NCBI RefSeq assembly: GCF_007655135.1
Contig: NC_045132.1
Coordinates: 22,004,354-22,068,353, forward strand
Length of the DNA stretch: 64,000 nt
DNA from: Punica granatum
Lineage: Eukaryota > Streptophyta > Magnoliopsida > Myrtales > Lythraceae
Direction of reading: 5' to 3'
Part shown: in pieces, positions 44,743 to 55,378 of the stretch
Position numbering within the stretch: the first letter of the stretch is position 1
Layout of the letters: each line of letters begins with the position of its first letter
Notes under the pieces: model-generated
Database searches by the model: none
What the model saw: the letters and a program-made list of their open reading frames with translations, nothing else
Told to the model about the DNA's origin: nothing
Position numbers and translations under genes: made by a program

Positions 44743-45001
44743 TTAACACCCGGAACAAGAAAATGAGTCCCGAGAGATTTAGAATTAGGTTTTCCTTTTG
44801 ATGCTTCTGAATCGGAGGGGTTTTAATAGGAGATGGGATGAGGATTGCATTAAATTGAAATGTTGGAAAGAGTGAGATGAGATGTATTAGGAATGTGGAC
44901 GATAAAAGCTGTCTAAATTTATGGCCATTAGATTCAGATCTGCCCGAGAGTAAATTCAAAGACTCGGTCCACATTGTCAGTTTCTTCTTGGCGTCAATAA
45001 A

Positions 45002-46241
45002 GAGTAAATTAATGATTTGGTTCTTCAAAGATATACCTTACATCAAATCTAACTTTAAAATTTTTTCATATCAAATTAAATTTTAAGAGGTTAAATATAC
45101 ATCAAATCCGACCTTAAATTTTTTTTTATATTAAATTAAATCTTGAGAGATTAAGTGTATATAAAATTGAACTTTGAGATATTAGTATATATCAAATCCG
45201 ACCTCAAAAATATTTTTACATCAAATTAAATCTTGAGATATTTAGTGTACATCATATTGAACTTTGAGAGATTAAGTGTATATCAAATCCGACCTCAAGA
45301 AATTTTTTACATCAAATTGAACATTGAGAGATTAAGTGTATATCAAATCCGTCCTTCTATTAGAATGCCATCAAAAAATGGACAGAAAAAACTGATCTGA
45401 CATTCAACAACTGATGTGACATTGTTTGATTGTTTTCTTTCATCGTATTGCTCATTCCTATTACTTTATGATATTATATATTTATTTTATTTCAATTTTA
45501 ATCATTCTATCCCTTATTACTCATGTTACCCCTGTGCAATCATATTTTCCATCAAAACTAAACTAAAGGTTAAAAGCACTGCGAACCAAAATAACAGTTT
45601 GATTGAGCTTCCTAAACCTAGTTTTCAAATGTATTTACAAACCAACTATTAAGCATAAAGATTTGCAAAAGCAAAATTAAATAGGAAAATATTTGCTATT
45701 TTCTCATTAAAATCAAAGCTGGACACCAAAGAAAAAAAATCATAGTAACAATTGAGGCGAGACTCAATTAAATTATTTGCATTTAAAGGAATAGAAAAAT
45801 CGTCTTTCACTTACATCTCCTGGGGAAATAACAGCGCCGTTAATGAATCAACATGGAATTCCTCGTCACTGAAATAATAGAAAAAACTACTAGATAAACT
45901 GATATTATTGTTCCAAATTGAGACAAAGCCCCAAATATTGTTACCTACCCACCCACCAGAAAAGAAGTCCCACACATCAAGAGAGAAGGAGAAGGGAAAA
46001 AGGAAAAAAAAGAGTTGGCAGAGCACTGGCATATTTTTATACATAATAGATTGATGTATGGCATTATGACGGAATATCGGATTTAATGTACACTTAATCT
46101 TTCAATATTCAATTTGAAAATTCTTTGAGGTCGGATTTGATGTATACTTAATCTCTCAATACTCAATTTAATGTGAAAAATTTTTTGAGGTCAAATTTAA
46201 TATAACATGCACCTTTCAAGAATCAAATCATTAATTTACTC
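45002..46241. mobile_element. MULE-like non-autonomous element with inverted tandem repeats
   Basis: 1,240 bp with matching termini GAGTAAATTAATGATTTG and CAAATCATTAATTTACTC. The flanks, CGTCAATAA on the left and CATCAATTAA on the right, look like an imperfect 9-10-bp target duplication. The left arm holds about five tandem copies of a roughly 60-bp unit (ATCAAATCCGACCT, GAGAGATTAAGTGTATAT), and the right arm holds the same unit inverted. The middle (45360-46050) is unique and non-coding. Unit 1 near 40690 is the empty site. Confidence 0.82.
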
Positions 46242-46974
46242 CATCAATTAAATATGTCAATAGAGAGGGAGAGTGAAAGGGCCTCCTTGCAATCGAAAAA
46301 GTTTGTGAACAGAGAAAGTTGCACAATTTATGCATATATCACAGTCTCATTGAGGCTAACTCAAATTTTTCGTTATTAGTATTTGGAAGAAGGATTTAGG
46401 TTATATCATGGAGTCATAGAGAACCGCGTAATTTATGTAATTCAGCTAGGAAGCAGCATTACTTTTAGCATTTAATCAGCAGTCACCAGTGGGTTGGTGA
46501 GAATGTGTGGTCCAAATCGAAACACGAAGGCTATTCCACTCTCTGGTCCATAATCCTTCCCATTCAAAGAGTTGTAAATCAGGACTCGAACCGTCCGGGA
46601 GCCCCCCAAGCTAGATCAGACTCGGCGAGGCCAGATCTGGTTCCGTTGGCTCGAATTTAGTCGTCAGGGCCCAGGATGGTTTCGCCGGAGGAAGAAGTTC
46701 GGCGGCTGCAGCAGGCAGAGGAGGAGAGGCGGCAGCGACGGAGGGGCAGTAGTGCGTTTCGAAAATTTGATGGATGATTGGGGATAATTTAGTAAATTAA
46801 TTCCTATTACGTATCCGTATTACCTACTATGTACATGAAGGTAATGCATCCATAATTGCGATTTCGATTACGAACACAAACAAACAAAGTAATCGATATT
46901 ACGTGCTTACTAAATACGTAATAAATATGTAATGTAATTTTTATTACAGTGAAACAAACGCACCCTTAAATTTT

Positions 46975-47455
46975 TGTTTAAGGATCGTCGATTCATAATC
47001 TGTCCCGGAAAGGAAGATGTGACCAGTAATTTTTGTACCAATCGCATGTAGATTAGACAACGAATATAAATATAAATATTAATGATGATAAATATAAAAT
47101 AAATGTAAAATACGTGAAAATGCAGTCTCTTTCTGGATGAATGGCAATGCAGTCTCTTTCTCTAGAAGCTGAGGTTGGACTTTTGGATTACTCCGGGGAT
47201 AGGAATTGTGGTACCGTTCAAACGGTGTACGCCTACGGTCGGCCTTTTGCATAGTGCCACTGTTTTTCTTATTTTTATTTCTCTTTCTCGTTGACAAAAA
47301 ATAGGAAGTATTAATTACGACAAACTAACCTAATTCTCGTATATCATGCCACAATTTTTAGTTTTTAAAATTTTTTGTGGAATAATATATAAATCGATGT
47401 CAAAGTAATTCTTATAGAAAAATGCCTTTATTTTCCGAAACAAATGGTCTATGTA
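46975..47455. repeat. Segment A2 in unit 2
   Basis: Third copy of segment A, with the MITE-free site TATTAATTACGACAAAC near 47311. Confidence 0.8.
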
Positions 47456-47755
47456 TAGAGGTGTGCATGGATATTGAGTATATTCATAACTGGTTAAAAC
47501 CTACCCGTTAAGATAGAGTCTGGGTAATTTCAATTGAAAATGGGATAGGGTCCGGGTAATAATTTAAAGAACCGGTAAAAATAAGTTTCGATTCCGATTC
47601 TAACATATATGGTACCCACGAAACCGGTATCCAGGACTTCAATTTTTTCTAAAAAAATTATTTAATATTTACATAATTCTCTATGTGCGATGTAGTAGTT
47701 ACAGAATCCTAAGTAGAGCTTATTTGCTTTGTCTACGAAGAAGAGCTATTTATAC
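47456..47755. mobile_element. Truncated hAT-type element, unit 2
   Basis: Starts TAGAGGTGTGCATGG and extends a little further than the unit 1 copy (to GAAGAAGAGCT), confirming that the unit 1 copy was cut by the duplication junction. Confidence 0.78.
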
Positions 47756-47838
47756 TTATCAAAAAAAGATTTCCACTTTTAAAATTATTAATAATGTCCA
47801 TTACCGTGTTTGGTATGTTATACGTTACAGGTAATCTT

Positions 47839-48022
47839 GCTTGCTGGTAATTTGTTGGGTAAGTATATTCCCAATAACGAGTGAAAAGGTGAATTACCTT
47901 GGAAATCCAGCTTACCACTAATATATTTCAGCTTGTTGGTAATTTACTGGGTAAGTATATTCCCAGTAACGAGTGAAAAAGTGGATTACCTTAAAAATTC
48001 AGATTACCACTAATATGTTTCA
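47839..48022. repeat. Two tandem copies of a 92-bp repeat
   Basis: Copies start at 47839 and 47931, each with TTGnTGGTAATTT, GGGTAAGTATATTCCCA and AACGAGTGAAAA. They lie inside a possible MITE bounded near 47810 (CCGTGTTTGGTATG) and 48100 (CATGCCAACCGCCC). Confidence 0.7.
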
Positions 48023-48105
48023 ACAACATAGTAATCTAATGAGACCAGAGAATTAGATTCCCAATAATCCACATGAATTATCTCATGCCAACCGCCCTCT
48101 TAGCA

Positions 48106-48480
48106 TTCAATCAGCAGTAACATTAGGTTGGTGAGAATTTGTGGTCCGTAATCAGAACGCGAAGGCGGCTATTGAATTCTGCGGCCCACAATCCTTCCCA
48201 TTCAAAGAATTTTCTAGTCGCTCTTTGCATTATTTTGCCATCACACTCCACATTTACATTTTTTCTCCCGTTCATGCATGAGATCTTTCATAGGTTTGAC
48301 CGGTTCAATTTCTCTAGAACAGTCCTGATCCTCTTGGTTTTATTGTATCCTTCTTATTTTATGCAAAATAAGGCTTCGTCCAGGGGATATCACAAGGGTC
48401 AGTCGGATGAAAATTCCGATTTTTAAATCGTAACGATGTGGTTTCAGCAGTTAAGATGCATTTAAATACTCAGTGGCAGC
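48106..48480. other. Third copy of a short GST-flank segment, then spacer
   Basis: 48106-48212 matches 41166-41270 and about 46480-46575 (GTGGTCCGTAATC, AATCCTTCCCATTCAAAGA). The rest is unique AT-rich spacer before the minus-strand exon-like segments. Confidence 0.6.
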
Positions 48481-49168
48481 ATCACAAAGAGGGTAAAAAC
48501 TTACTAGAACACATTACTTCCCATCCCTGCTGCGTACATCTGAATGTGGCATATGAAAAATTCATCCAACCTGTGGAAGAAACCATATAGGGTCAGATTA
48601 ATTGTGGTGGAAGACAACCATTTAAGCTAAGACCTTTGAATGTGTAATTTACCAGCTAGAAAAAAAAAAAAAAAGAAATTCCGGTGGAAAAAGATTCTTC
48701 ATATTTGAAGACCAAACAAATCAGGGAACTTCAAGAGAATAATAATTCCAGGAAATTGATTTAAACGAGGTGCTAAGCAAAAGCCGGAAACGAAATGACA
48801 CAAAACCAGCATGATATTTACAAATTTATAACCAAAAGTCTAAAAAGAGGAAAACATCGAGAGCTACCTTCACTGTTCCTTGTGAATGACCATGGTATCT
48901 CAGCAAGTCTCAGACACTGTCCAGTCCCTTCATTGTCAAACGCTATCATCTCCTTTGTGGAGTGCTTCTACAAATTAAGCCAACTCTCGAAAAACAAAAC
49001 AAAATGAAAGATCAATAGTGTAACCCAGGGAATCTGCAACAACTGCATTCGGAGGCAGGTAACATAATCAAACAACAAAAGTAGATTCTCACCACTCCTT
49101 GGCAAGTAGCCATACTGATCCGATGAATGTAAGGAAGCTCTTCATCCAGAATAACATCAGTGCCCTGC
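48480..49168 (-). other. Exon-like spliced frame downstream of the PPR gene, unrecognised
   Basis: On the minus strand three segments with splice signals stay open in one frame. First, 49168-49094 (acceptor TTGTGCAG) reads VILDEELPYIHRISMATC and ends QGV before GTGAGA. Second, about 48969-48868 (acceptor TTTGTAG) reads MIAFDNEGTGQCLRLAEI then PWSFTRNSE before GTAGCT. Third, from about 48580 (acceptor TTCCACAG) reads WMNFSYATFRCTQQGWEVMC and ends SKFLPSL with TGA. This may be spliced 3' untranslated sequence of the PPR gene or the end of another gene. I recognise no domain. Confidence 0.35.
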
Positions 49169-49342
49169 ACAAACAACTTCTGTTAAGACAAAGCTCGCTG
49201 CCAATAACAAATGGTATTACTCAGTTCTTTTAAGAACCATTTAGAAGGAAATAGAAAATGATACCTCATTTACAGAGGGTATCACTGCATATTAGGATCT
49301 CGATACCAAAGCTCGTGCCACATTAATAAGAGTCTCTAGCCA

Positions 49343-51592
49343 TCAGTCTTCATCCTTGGCTTGATCCACAAGAAAGTTCTCTATGACTTCATCACACAGC
49401 TGAAGGATAGTTCCCATATTTCCCTCCTCATATATCATGTCCACAAAGAGGTCATATATCTCTTTATCTACCACGATTTCCTTTTGTCTCATCTCTTCGA
49501 ATATTTGCCTTGCTTCTGAAACTCTCTTTCTCTTCAAAAAACCCCTAACCAATGCATTGTATGAACTAGCTGAAACACGGAAACCCTTCTCAACCATTTC
49601 TTGATGCAAAAACCACGCTTCCTTCATATTCCTCGCTTTGCAATGCCCCTTTATCAATATGTTATATGTCTTTTCATCAGGTATAACTCCCCTGGCCTGC
49701 ATACCTCGATAGATATCATTTGTAGCACGCATGTTGTTTCTGTTGCAATACTGCTTCATTAGAGAATTGTAGATCGCAGCATTGGGATTTATACCCTTCT
49801 GGAGCATCCAATCCAATAACTGCTCTGCATCCTCTAGCATTCCCAAGCTACAGAATCCGTTCATCAGCACATGGAATGTAACAATTGTGGGCTCAAGGCC
49901 TCTATCGAGCATCTCTCGGAGCAGGTTGTGGGCTTTCGTCATCTGGCCCATCTTACAGTGTGCATCCATTAAAGTTGTGTAAGTAATACTGTCAGGGAAA
50001 ATCCCAGCCTTCTCCATATCCTCCATCAGCTTCATTGCTAAAGCAATATTACCTGCCTTGCAGTGGCCATTAAGAATAGAATTATAAGTGCAGAGATTCA
50101 GTTCAAGGCCCTTCCTTCGCATTTCATGAAGAAGCTCGTTTGCTGAGTCCACATCTCCAGATTTACAAAGCCCATCAGACAATGCCGTGTAAGTAACTAC
50201 ATTCGGGCTGATCCCAAGAGAAACCATCTCATTATGAAGAGAAAAGGCCTTCCTCATTTCACCTGCCTTGCAGTAACCATCAATGAGTGCTGTATATGTA
50301 ACTTCATCTGGTCTGAAACCTCTCTTCTCCATCTCACTGAACATATTATCTGCTTCCACCATTTTCCCACTCTCACAGAAACCACAAATTAGAGCTGTAT
50401 ATGTTACAACATCAGGAACAATATTCTGAGCCTGCATTTCTTCAAACAGAGAAAATGCTGATGCAACATTCCCTAGTTTACGGAAACCATTGATGAGGGT
50501 CGTGTAAACCACATTATCGGCAGCTACTCCATGGTTGATCATCTCCCTCATGACTTTCTCTGCTTGAATTACTTTACCACTTTCACACAGGAAAAAAATT
50601 ATGCTGTTGTAGGTGTAAGAGTTGGGTTTCAACCCTGCTGTTTGCATCTCCTCTACAAGCTTCAATGCACTCTGCAGTTCCCCAGCTTGACAGTATCCAT
50701 TAATTATAGTACTGTAACTTACAACGTCAGGTGAACAGCCTCTTTCCTCCATTTGCAGTAGTAAATTGTGCGCTTCCTTGATCTTCTTACTTCGACAGAA
50801 TGAATGAACAATAATGTTATAACTATCTGTGTTCCAACAAACACCAACTACAGGGAATTCCTTGAATGCCTTTATTAGTGCCTGATGCCCATCAGGATCG
50901 TGGGAGAGCTGACTAAGGTAAAAATTGCAAGCATCAATGGAGATAACCACCCCATAATTTACCAACTTGTCAAAAAGCTTCCTAGCTTCATGAAGCGACT
51001 TTGCTTGAACAAGAACATGGAAGAAAATACTGAATACCCGGGGATCTGAACCCCAGTCCTTATATGTGTATATCAATCGCTCAGCAAAGAGAGCAAATGA
51101 ACTGCTAATCTCTAGATTGGGTTTTGTCCAGAAATCATTAATAAGCTGTTCTGCTGTTTCTAGATCTCCAGAAGCTACAGCAACCTGGATAATGATGCAG
51201 CGTGCTTCCAATGTTGGGTATCTGCGAAGGCACGCCCAATCATAGAAATCCAAAGCCAATCTATAGTCACTTCTAATGTTCATGAGGACCCAAATGAGAT
51301 GGTCAGGCCTAAACTTTGATTCATAAGGTTTTAGAATTCGGCGAAGTGGCTCACTGCGGCGCAACTTTATTGTTGTTGAGATATGGTGTACAAGCTCAGA
51401 ATCTCTGATGGTGGGTTTCTTAGGGGAATAATCAGGAAATGGCCTCGTATTGGTTGAGCCCGAGTAAAGGAATCTGAGGGGTGAATGTCGGTAAAGGAAC
51501 AAGCACGGCAAAACTTTTGGAGTTTTCAAGAGAATATTGTGGCATAAGACACCGAAATAATTGCCTCGAATGTGGAGCATGAACCTCTTCAT
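49343..51592 (-). CDS. P-class pentatricopeptide repeat protein, probably mitochondrial
   Basis: An intronless 749-aa frame. The N-terminus (MKRFMLHIRGNYFGVLCHNI) is basic and lacks early acidic residues, as in a mitochondrial presequence. From about residue 250 to 700 there are roughly 13-14 consecutive 35-residue P-type repeats, such as DVVTYTALICGFCESGKMVEA and DEVTYTALIDGYCKAGEMRKA, with no E or DYW domain. P-class PPRs bind specific RNAs in organelles and affect stability, splicing or translation. Size and layout resemble the Arabidopsis At1g05670 type, which I recall but cannot check. It has a spliced 5' leader (acceptor ATTAACAG directly before the ATG) and possible 3' exons (48480-49168). 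Confidence 0.93.
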   Translation of the reverse strand: MKRFMLHIRGNYFGVLCHNILLKTPKVLPCLFLYRHSPLRFLYSGSTNTRPFPDYSPKKPTIRDSELVHHISTTIKLRRSEPLRRILKPYESKFRPDHLIWVLMNIRSDYRLALDFYDWACLRRYPTLEARCIIIQVAVASGDLETAEQLINDFWTKPNLEISSSFALFAERLIYTYKDWGSDPRVFSIFFHVLVQAKSLHEARKLFDKLVNYGVVISIDACNFYLSQLSHDPDGHQALIKAFKEFPVVGVCWNTDSYNIIVHSFCRSKKIKEAHNLLLQMEERGCSPDVVSYSTIINGYCQAGELQSALKLVEEMQTAGLKPNSYTYNSIIFFLCESGKVIQAEKVMREMINHGVAADNVVYTTLINGFRKLGNVASAFSLFEEMQAQNIVPDVVTYTALICGFCESGKMVEADNMFSEMEKRGFRPDEVTYTALIDGYCKAGEMRKAFSLHNEMVSLGISPNVVTYTALSDGLCKSGDVDSANELLHEMRRKGLELNLCTYNSILNGHCKAGNIALAMKLMEDMEKAGIFPDSITYTTLMDAHCKMGQMTKAHNLLREMLDRGLEPTIVTFHVLMNGFCSLGMLEDAEQLLDWMLQKGINPNAAIYNSLMKQYCNRNNMRATNDIYRGMQARGVIPDEKTYNILIKGHCKARNMKEAWFLHQEMVEKGFRVSASSYNALVRGFLKRKRVSEARQIFEEMRQKEIVVDKEIYDLFVDMIYEEGNMGTILQLCDEVIENFLVDQAKDED

Positions 51593-52440
51593 GCCTGTTA
51601 ATAAATTCCATCAAGATAAACACAGACAGCTCCACTCAGATGAAGGGGCACCTCCCACCTCCATGTGGAAGGACCATAGCACAGAAGCCTCCTCATCTCC
51701 CCATTTTCTGCATGAGGGAAAATACATGCTTAAAATTCCTTCAATGAGAAGAAACAGCTTAATGAACAGAAAAACTGGATGAAAGGATATCGATCACACA
51801 AAAATATAAAAGAATCAATCGTCATGATGGGCAGCAGTACTTCTTGAATGACCAGTAACCGATTGTCTAAATACTTAAACCACATAGAGCGAGCTATCCA
51901 CATTTCTTATTTAAGATAGGAAGTTCAAATCAAACCGAATATGAGATGTCTGAATGAGATCAGAAGGCAATAAGAGGAACCTACGAAGTCTGATAAAAAG
52001 TTTAATTGACAAATGCTTCTCAGGGGAAATTCGTCAAACACCTTTAGCGTTATCAGCACAAGCCACAGGAGCTCCACAGCTTCGTTCCCCAGTTAGCCTG
52101 AGCTCCTTCACATACTAGCTTCTCCATTCCCAAACAAAAATGTAAGAATTTACAGGAAGCTCACTCTCCAGATTACCAGGACGACAACAATTCAGAGAAA
52201 ATCTAGACCGAGTGATCATTCAATGATCCTTCCCACCATGCCCATTAGTAAAAATGTCCAAAGTAACAAGACCCGACATGCCAGGGAAGGAGAAAAGAGA
52301 GAAAAAGGAGACAGCTTGAGAGCGTACGAATGGGGAGAGGAACGAATCAGCACTCCAGTGAACTGGTTTGGCTACTGAACTGAAGAAGCAGAGCAAGTCA
52401 GCAGACAGACAACAAAGAAGACGATGTTCAGTGATACGAC
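51593..52440 (-). promoter_or_regulatory. Leader and promoter region of the PPR gene
   Basis: Contains a probable leader exon near 51600-51720 on the minus strand (acceptor-like CCTCATGCAG, then ending at AACAG before the ATG) and CT-rich sequence to about 52440. No other gene is seen. A palindromic MITE lies immediately upstream (52529-52951). Confidence 0.4.
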
Positions 52441-52528
52441 GTTTGTTATATCTACGGGCCAGGCAGGCCCAGGAATAAGGGCTACTTCCCGTACTACTAC
52501 TTTATGGGCCTATGATGAATGAAAAAAT

Positions 52529-52951
52529 GGATAAATTATATCGGTTGTTCAAAAAGTTTTATAAATATTTTAATATGGTACAAAAAAAAAAATTTTTTAC
52601 TTGATGGTACAAAATGTTTCAAAATTGTTTTAATATAATACAAACCGTCATCTCGCCATTGATATCGTCAAACCGACGCTGATGGTGCACAACTGGTTTT
52701 TGTGGGACGTTACATGATAATGCAAAATGTTTTGAAGTTATGACTTAATAGTACAAAATGTTTTACGCAAGTTATATGATGGTGCAAAATTTACAGTCTT
52801 GTAAAGGACAACTTGACGGCTTCAATAGCGAGATGGCAGTTTATACTATACTGAAACAATTTTGAAACATTTTACCATTAAGTAGCAAAAAAAAAATTGT
52901 ACCATATTAAAATATTTATAAAACTTTTTGGACCACTAGTGCAATTTACCC
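52529..52951. mobile_element. Palindromic MITE upstream of the PPR gene
   Basis: 423 bp with long imperfect inverted arms (GGATAAATTATA...GGTTGTTCAAAAAGTTTTATAA on the left; TTATAAAACTTTTTGGACCA...AATTTACCC on the right). A near-perfect 8-bp repeat flanks it (GAAAAAAT and TAAAAAAT). The termini resemble those of the element at 41999 (GGGTAAATT), suggesting the same MULE-like superfamily. It is non-coding. Confidence 0.75.
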
Positions 52952-52959
52952 TAAAAAAT

Positions 52960-55310
52960 CCGGGCGAGAACCAGACCAATATGGTCCCATTTTGTAAGAT
53001 GATCTCATTCAGAATATCTAGTAATTTATGTTGAACATGGTCTACGAGTTTGCACCAACCTGCCGGCCGGCTTGGAAGATCAATCCGAGCTCGATGTTTT
53101 TCATTTTTCTTAGTTTCGAATCTTTTTTGTATGTCAAATATGGTCTATGAGTTATGACACAATCAGTTTAGAAAACTCGTCCTTATGTCTTTCTTTCGGT
53201 TGTTCTTTTCTTAACCTGGATATAAATGTGTCGACCGGGGTTGAATGTCCGTGACTCCTTACAATCTCATCGATCGCCTCCGACCAGGGAACAGCGCCAA
53301 GTGAGCGAGTATAGGATCTGTTTGAACCCAAAGGTGGGGATGTTGATAATTATGACGTCCAAATCACAAGATCCGTACCCAGGGTAAGGCCTTTTAGTTT
53401 CACACGCCTCATATATATATGTATCGGAACGCTATCGGCTTTGCCTTCTAGTTCATCCTTATGATCTGACGATATCTTCTCAGTTTTCGGTAAAGGTTCA
53501 CATAAAGGAGACATTGATACCATTCCAATTAACCCTTTTGTGCTTCCATATGCAGAGAGCAGTACAATGCCTTGTGTCTCCTCATAGTATTAGTGCAGTG
53601 AACTTTCCTCTGATTTTGAAGATTAAACGATAACACCAATTGTGTGATCCAAGTCCGGACATTCCTTGGACAATATTACGTGAAGCGAAGCCGCTTAGCA
53701 AAGCGATCTCTATGAGCCACTTGCAACATGGCATAGGTTTAATTCCGCAACATCTTGACAAATACGAATTCAGAAAGGTTGTATAATATGTAGAGTAAAT
53801 TATTGGTTTGGTTCCTGAACTTTTACACTGTAACAGTTCAGAACCTCCAAAATTTTTACCATCAATTTTTTGACCTAAATTATCCACTTCTAATCTAATA
53901 GTTTAGACGAGTGTCAAATACTTTAACGGAAAGCTAACGTGGATGTTTATGTAGTGCAAACAATGTTGACAAATTTATTATTTTAAAATCATATTTGCCA
54001 AAAAACATTGTCGTTCTAGTTTTCTCTGAATTTATTTTTATCCTCTTTTTTTTTTTTTTTTTTTTCATTTTAACGCCTTTGCCGACAGCCTCGCCCGAAG
54101 GAAGAGTTGGCCGGCTCGGGAGTGCCCAGCTGGTTTGCCCCCAAGGCGTTAGGCGATTCTTTTTTCCTTAAATAATTTTTAATTTTAAAAAGGCGCCGTC
54201 ATTTTGTGCAAGTTTAATTAAAAAAATTATTAACAATTGGAAAATTCAGTAACCAAACTGTCATTTTTTATTCGTGTTTATATTTAAGTATAGTTACTTG
54301 TTCTAGAAGATGCATGATCCGAAACAAACAAGAGGTTACATTTCTTTCCTTTTGAGAGGCACCGAGCCCGAAGAAATGGAAAGCTTAATAAAGAAACAAA
54401 AAGGGTTTCAATTGGACGTGTGAAGAGTGGCCTGAGAAAGGAGAGGAGGAGGCTCGTATTGCTTGTCGTAATTATTTCTGATCATTTTTAATTTGACCCT
54501 TCATTCCGGAAAACTTGCAAGTGCAAGAGAATTTAAATTGAGTCAAATCGAATTCGAAAAGTTGGTTTTTGTGTAAGTAATATGCAAATGACATGATCAT
54601 CATGGTGATATATCTTTTGTAGGGCCAAGAATAAAGCTACGGCTGCCCTAGATTCGTGTGGTGGATTGTTAGGTAATGGTTTTCCTTTCTAAATACACAA
54701 GATTATGTTATGTTCGACGTTGGACCAGTTTCCTATTACTGCATTCTCCTTAATCCTTACCACATGACGATTTGAAGGGGTGGAGAGGACTCCAAGTGAT
54801 GCGAAACGGGGTCAATGAGTGAAGAGGAAGCATACATACTAACGGAGAGGCTCCAGGGAGTTTCGAAAACTCTCCTGCAGTTTTTCTCCGGTAACACCGG
54901 AACTTAGAGTTCGACGCGTAACTTCAGGTTTCTTGGTAAGAAACATTATCATGACATCCGAAGAATGCAGATAACCGATCGAAATAGTATGGGCGAAAGA
55001 GAAAAGCATAGAACCCACAAAAAGCTACCAAAAACTCACCACCGAAAGTGTAAGAAAAACATTGATCCCTTGAAGGAATCAATCTTTCTCTGCCTTTTCT
55101 ATTCCCTTGAAGATAAAAGCTACAAAACCGAGAGTGTTTTGGGTTAGATTCTTGTCAGTGAAACTTTTTATGCCCCTTTATTATTCCCTTCTCTTTATTA
55201 AGTCATGACCTTCCTTTATAACAAAAAAAATTATAGATATTTGTATTTTCCTAATAGAAGCTAAAATAATTTAATACAAACAAGTTAGCTTCTTGTGCTT
55301 GCTCTTCATT
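52960..55310. other. Intergenic, repeats but no gene
   Basis: AT-rich spacer. At 53793 a terminus GAGTAAATTATTGGTTTGG resembles the end of the element at 45002, and AGTAACCAAACTGTCA near 54250 may be its partner, so 53793-54270 may be a related MITE. A T run lies near 54040-54065. No supported coding frame. Confidence 0.5.
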
Positions 55311-55312
55311 AG

Positions 55313-55319
55313 TATAAAA
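55313..55319 (+). promoter_or_regulatory. TATA box of the GUB_WAK gene
   Basis: TATAAAA, 66 bp before the ATG at 55379, at a normal distance for a short plant leader. Confidence 0.6.
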
Positions 55320-55378
55320 CCGACCAAACATCGAACCAAGCTCAGCTCCCTCCATAGAAACAAATTCAACAAAGGAAA

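Noticed and set aside
47839..48022. CRISPR-like repeats
   Set aside because: Only two adjacent 92-bp copies without spacers, in a plant genome; a tandem repeat in a likely MITE.
53582..53887. 101-aa minus-strand frame
   Set aside because: It crosses the start of a MITE-like terminus and has no recognisable domain.
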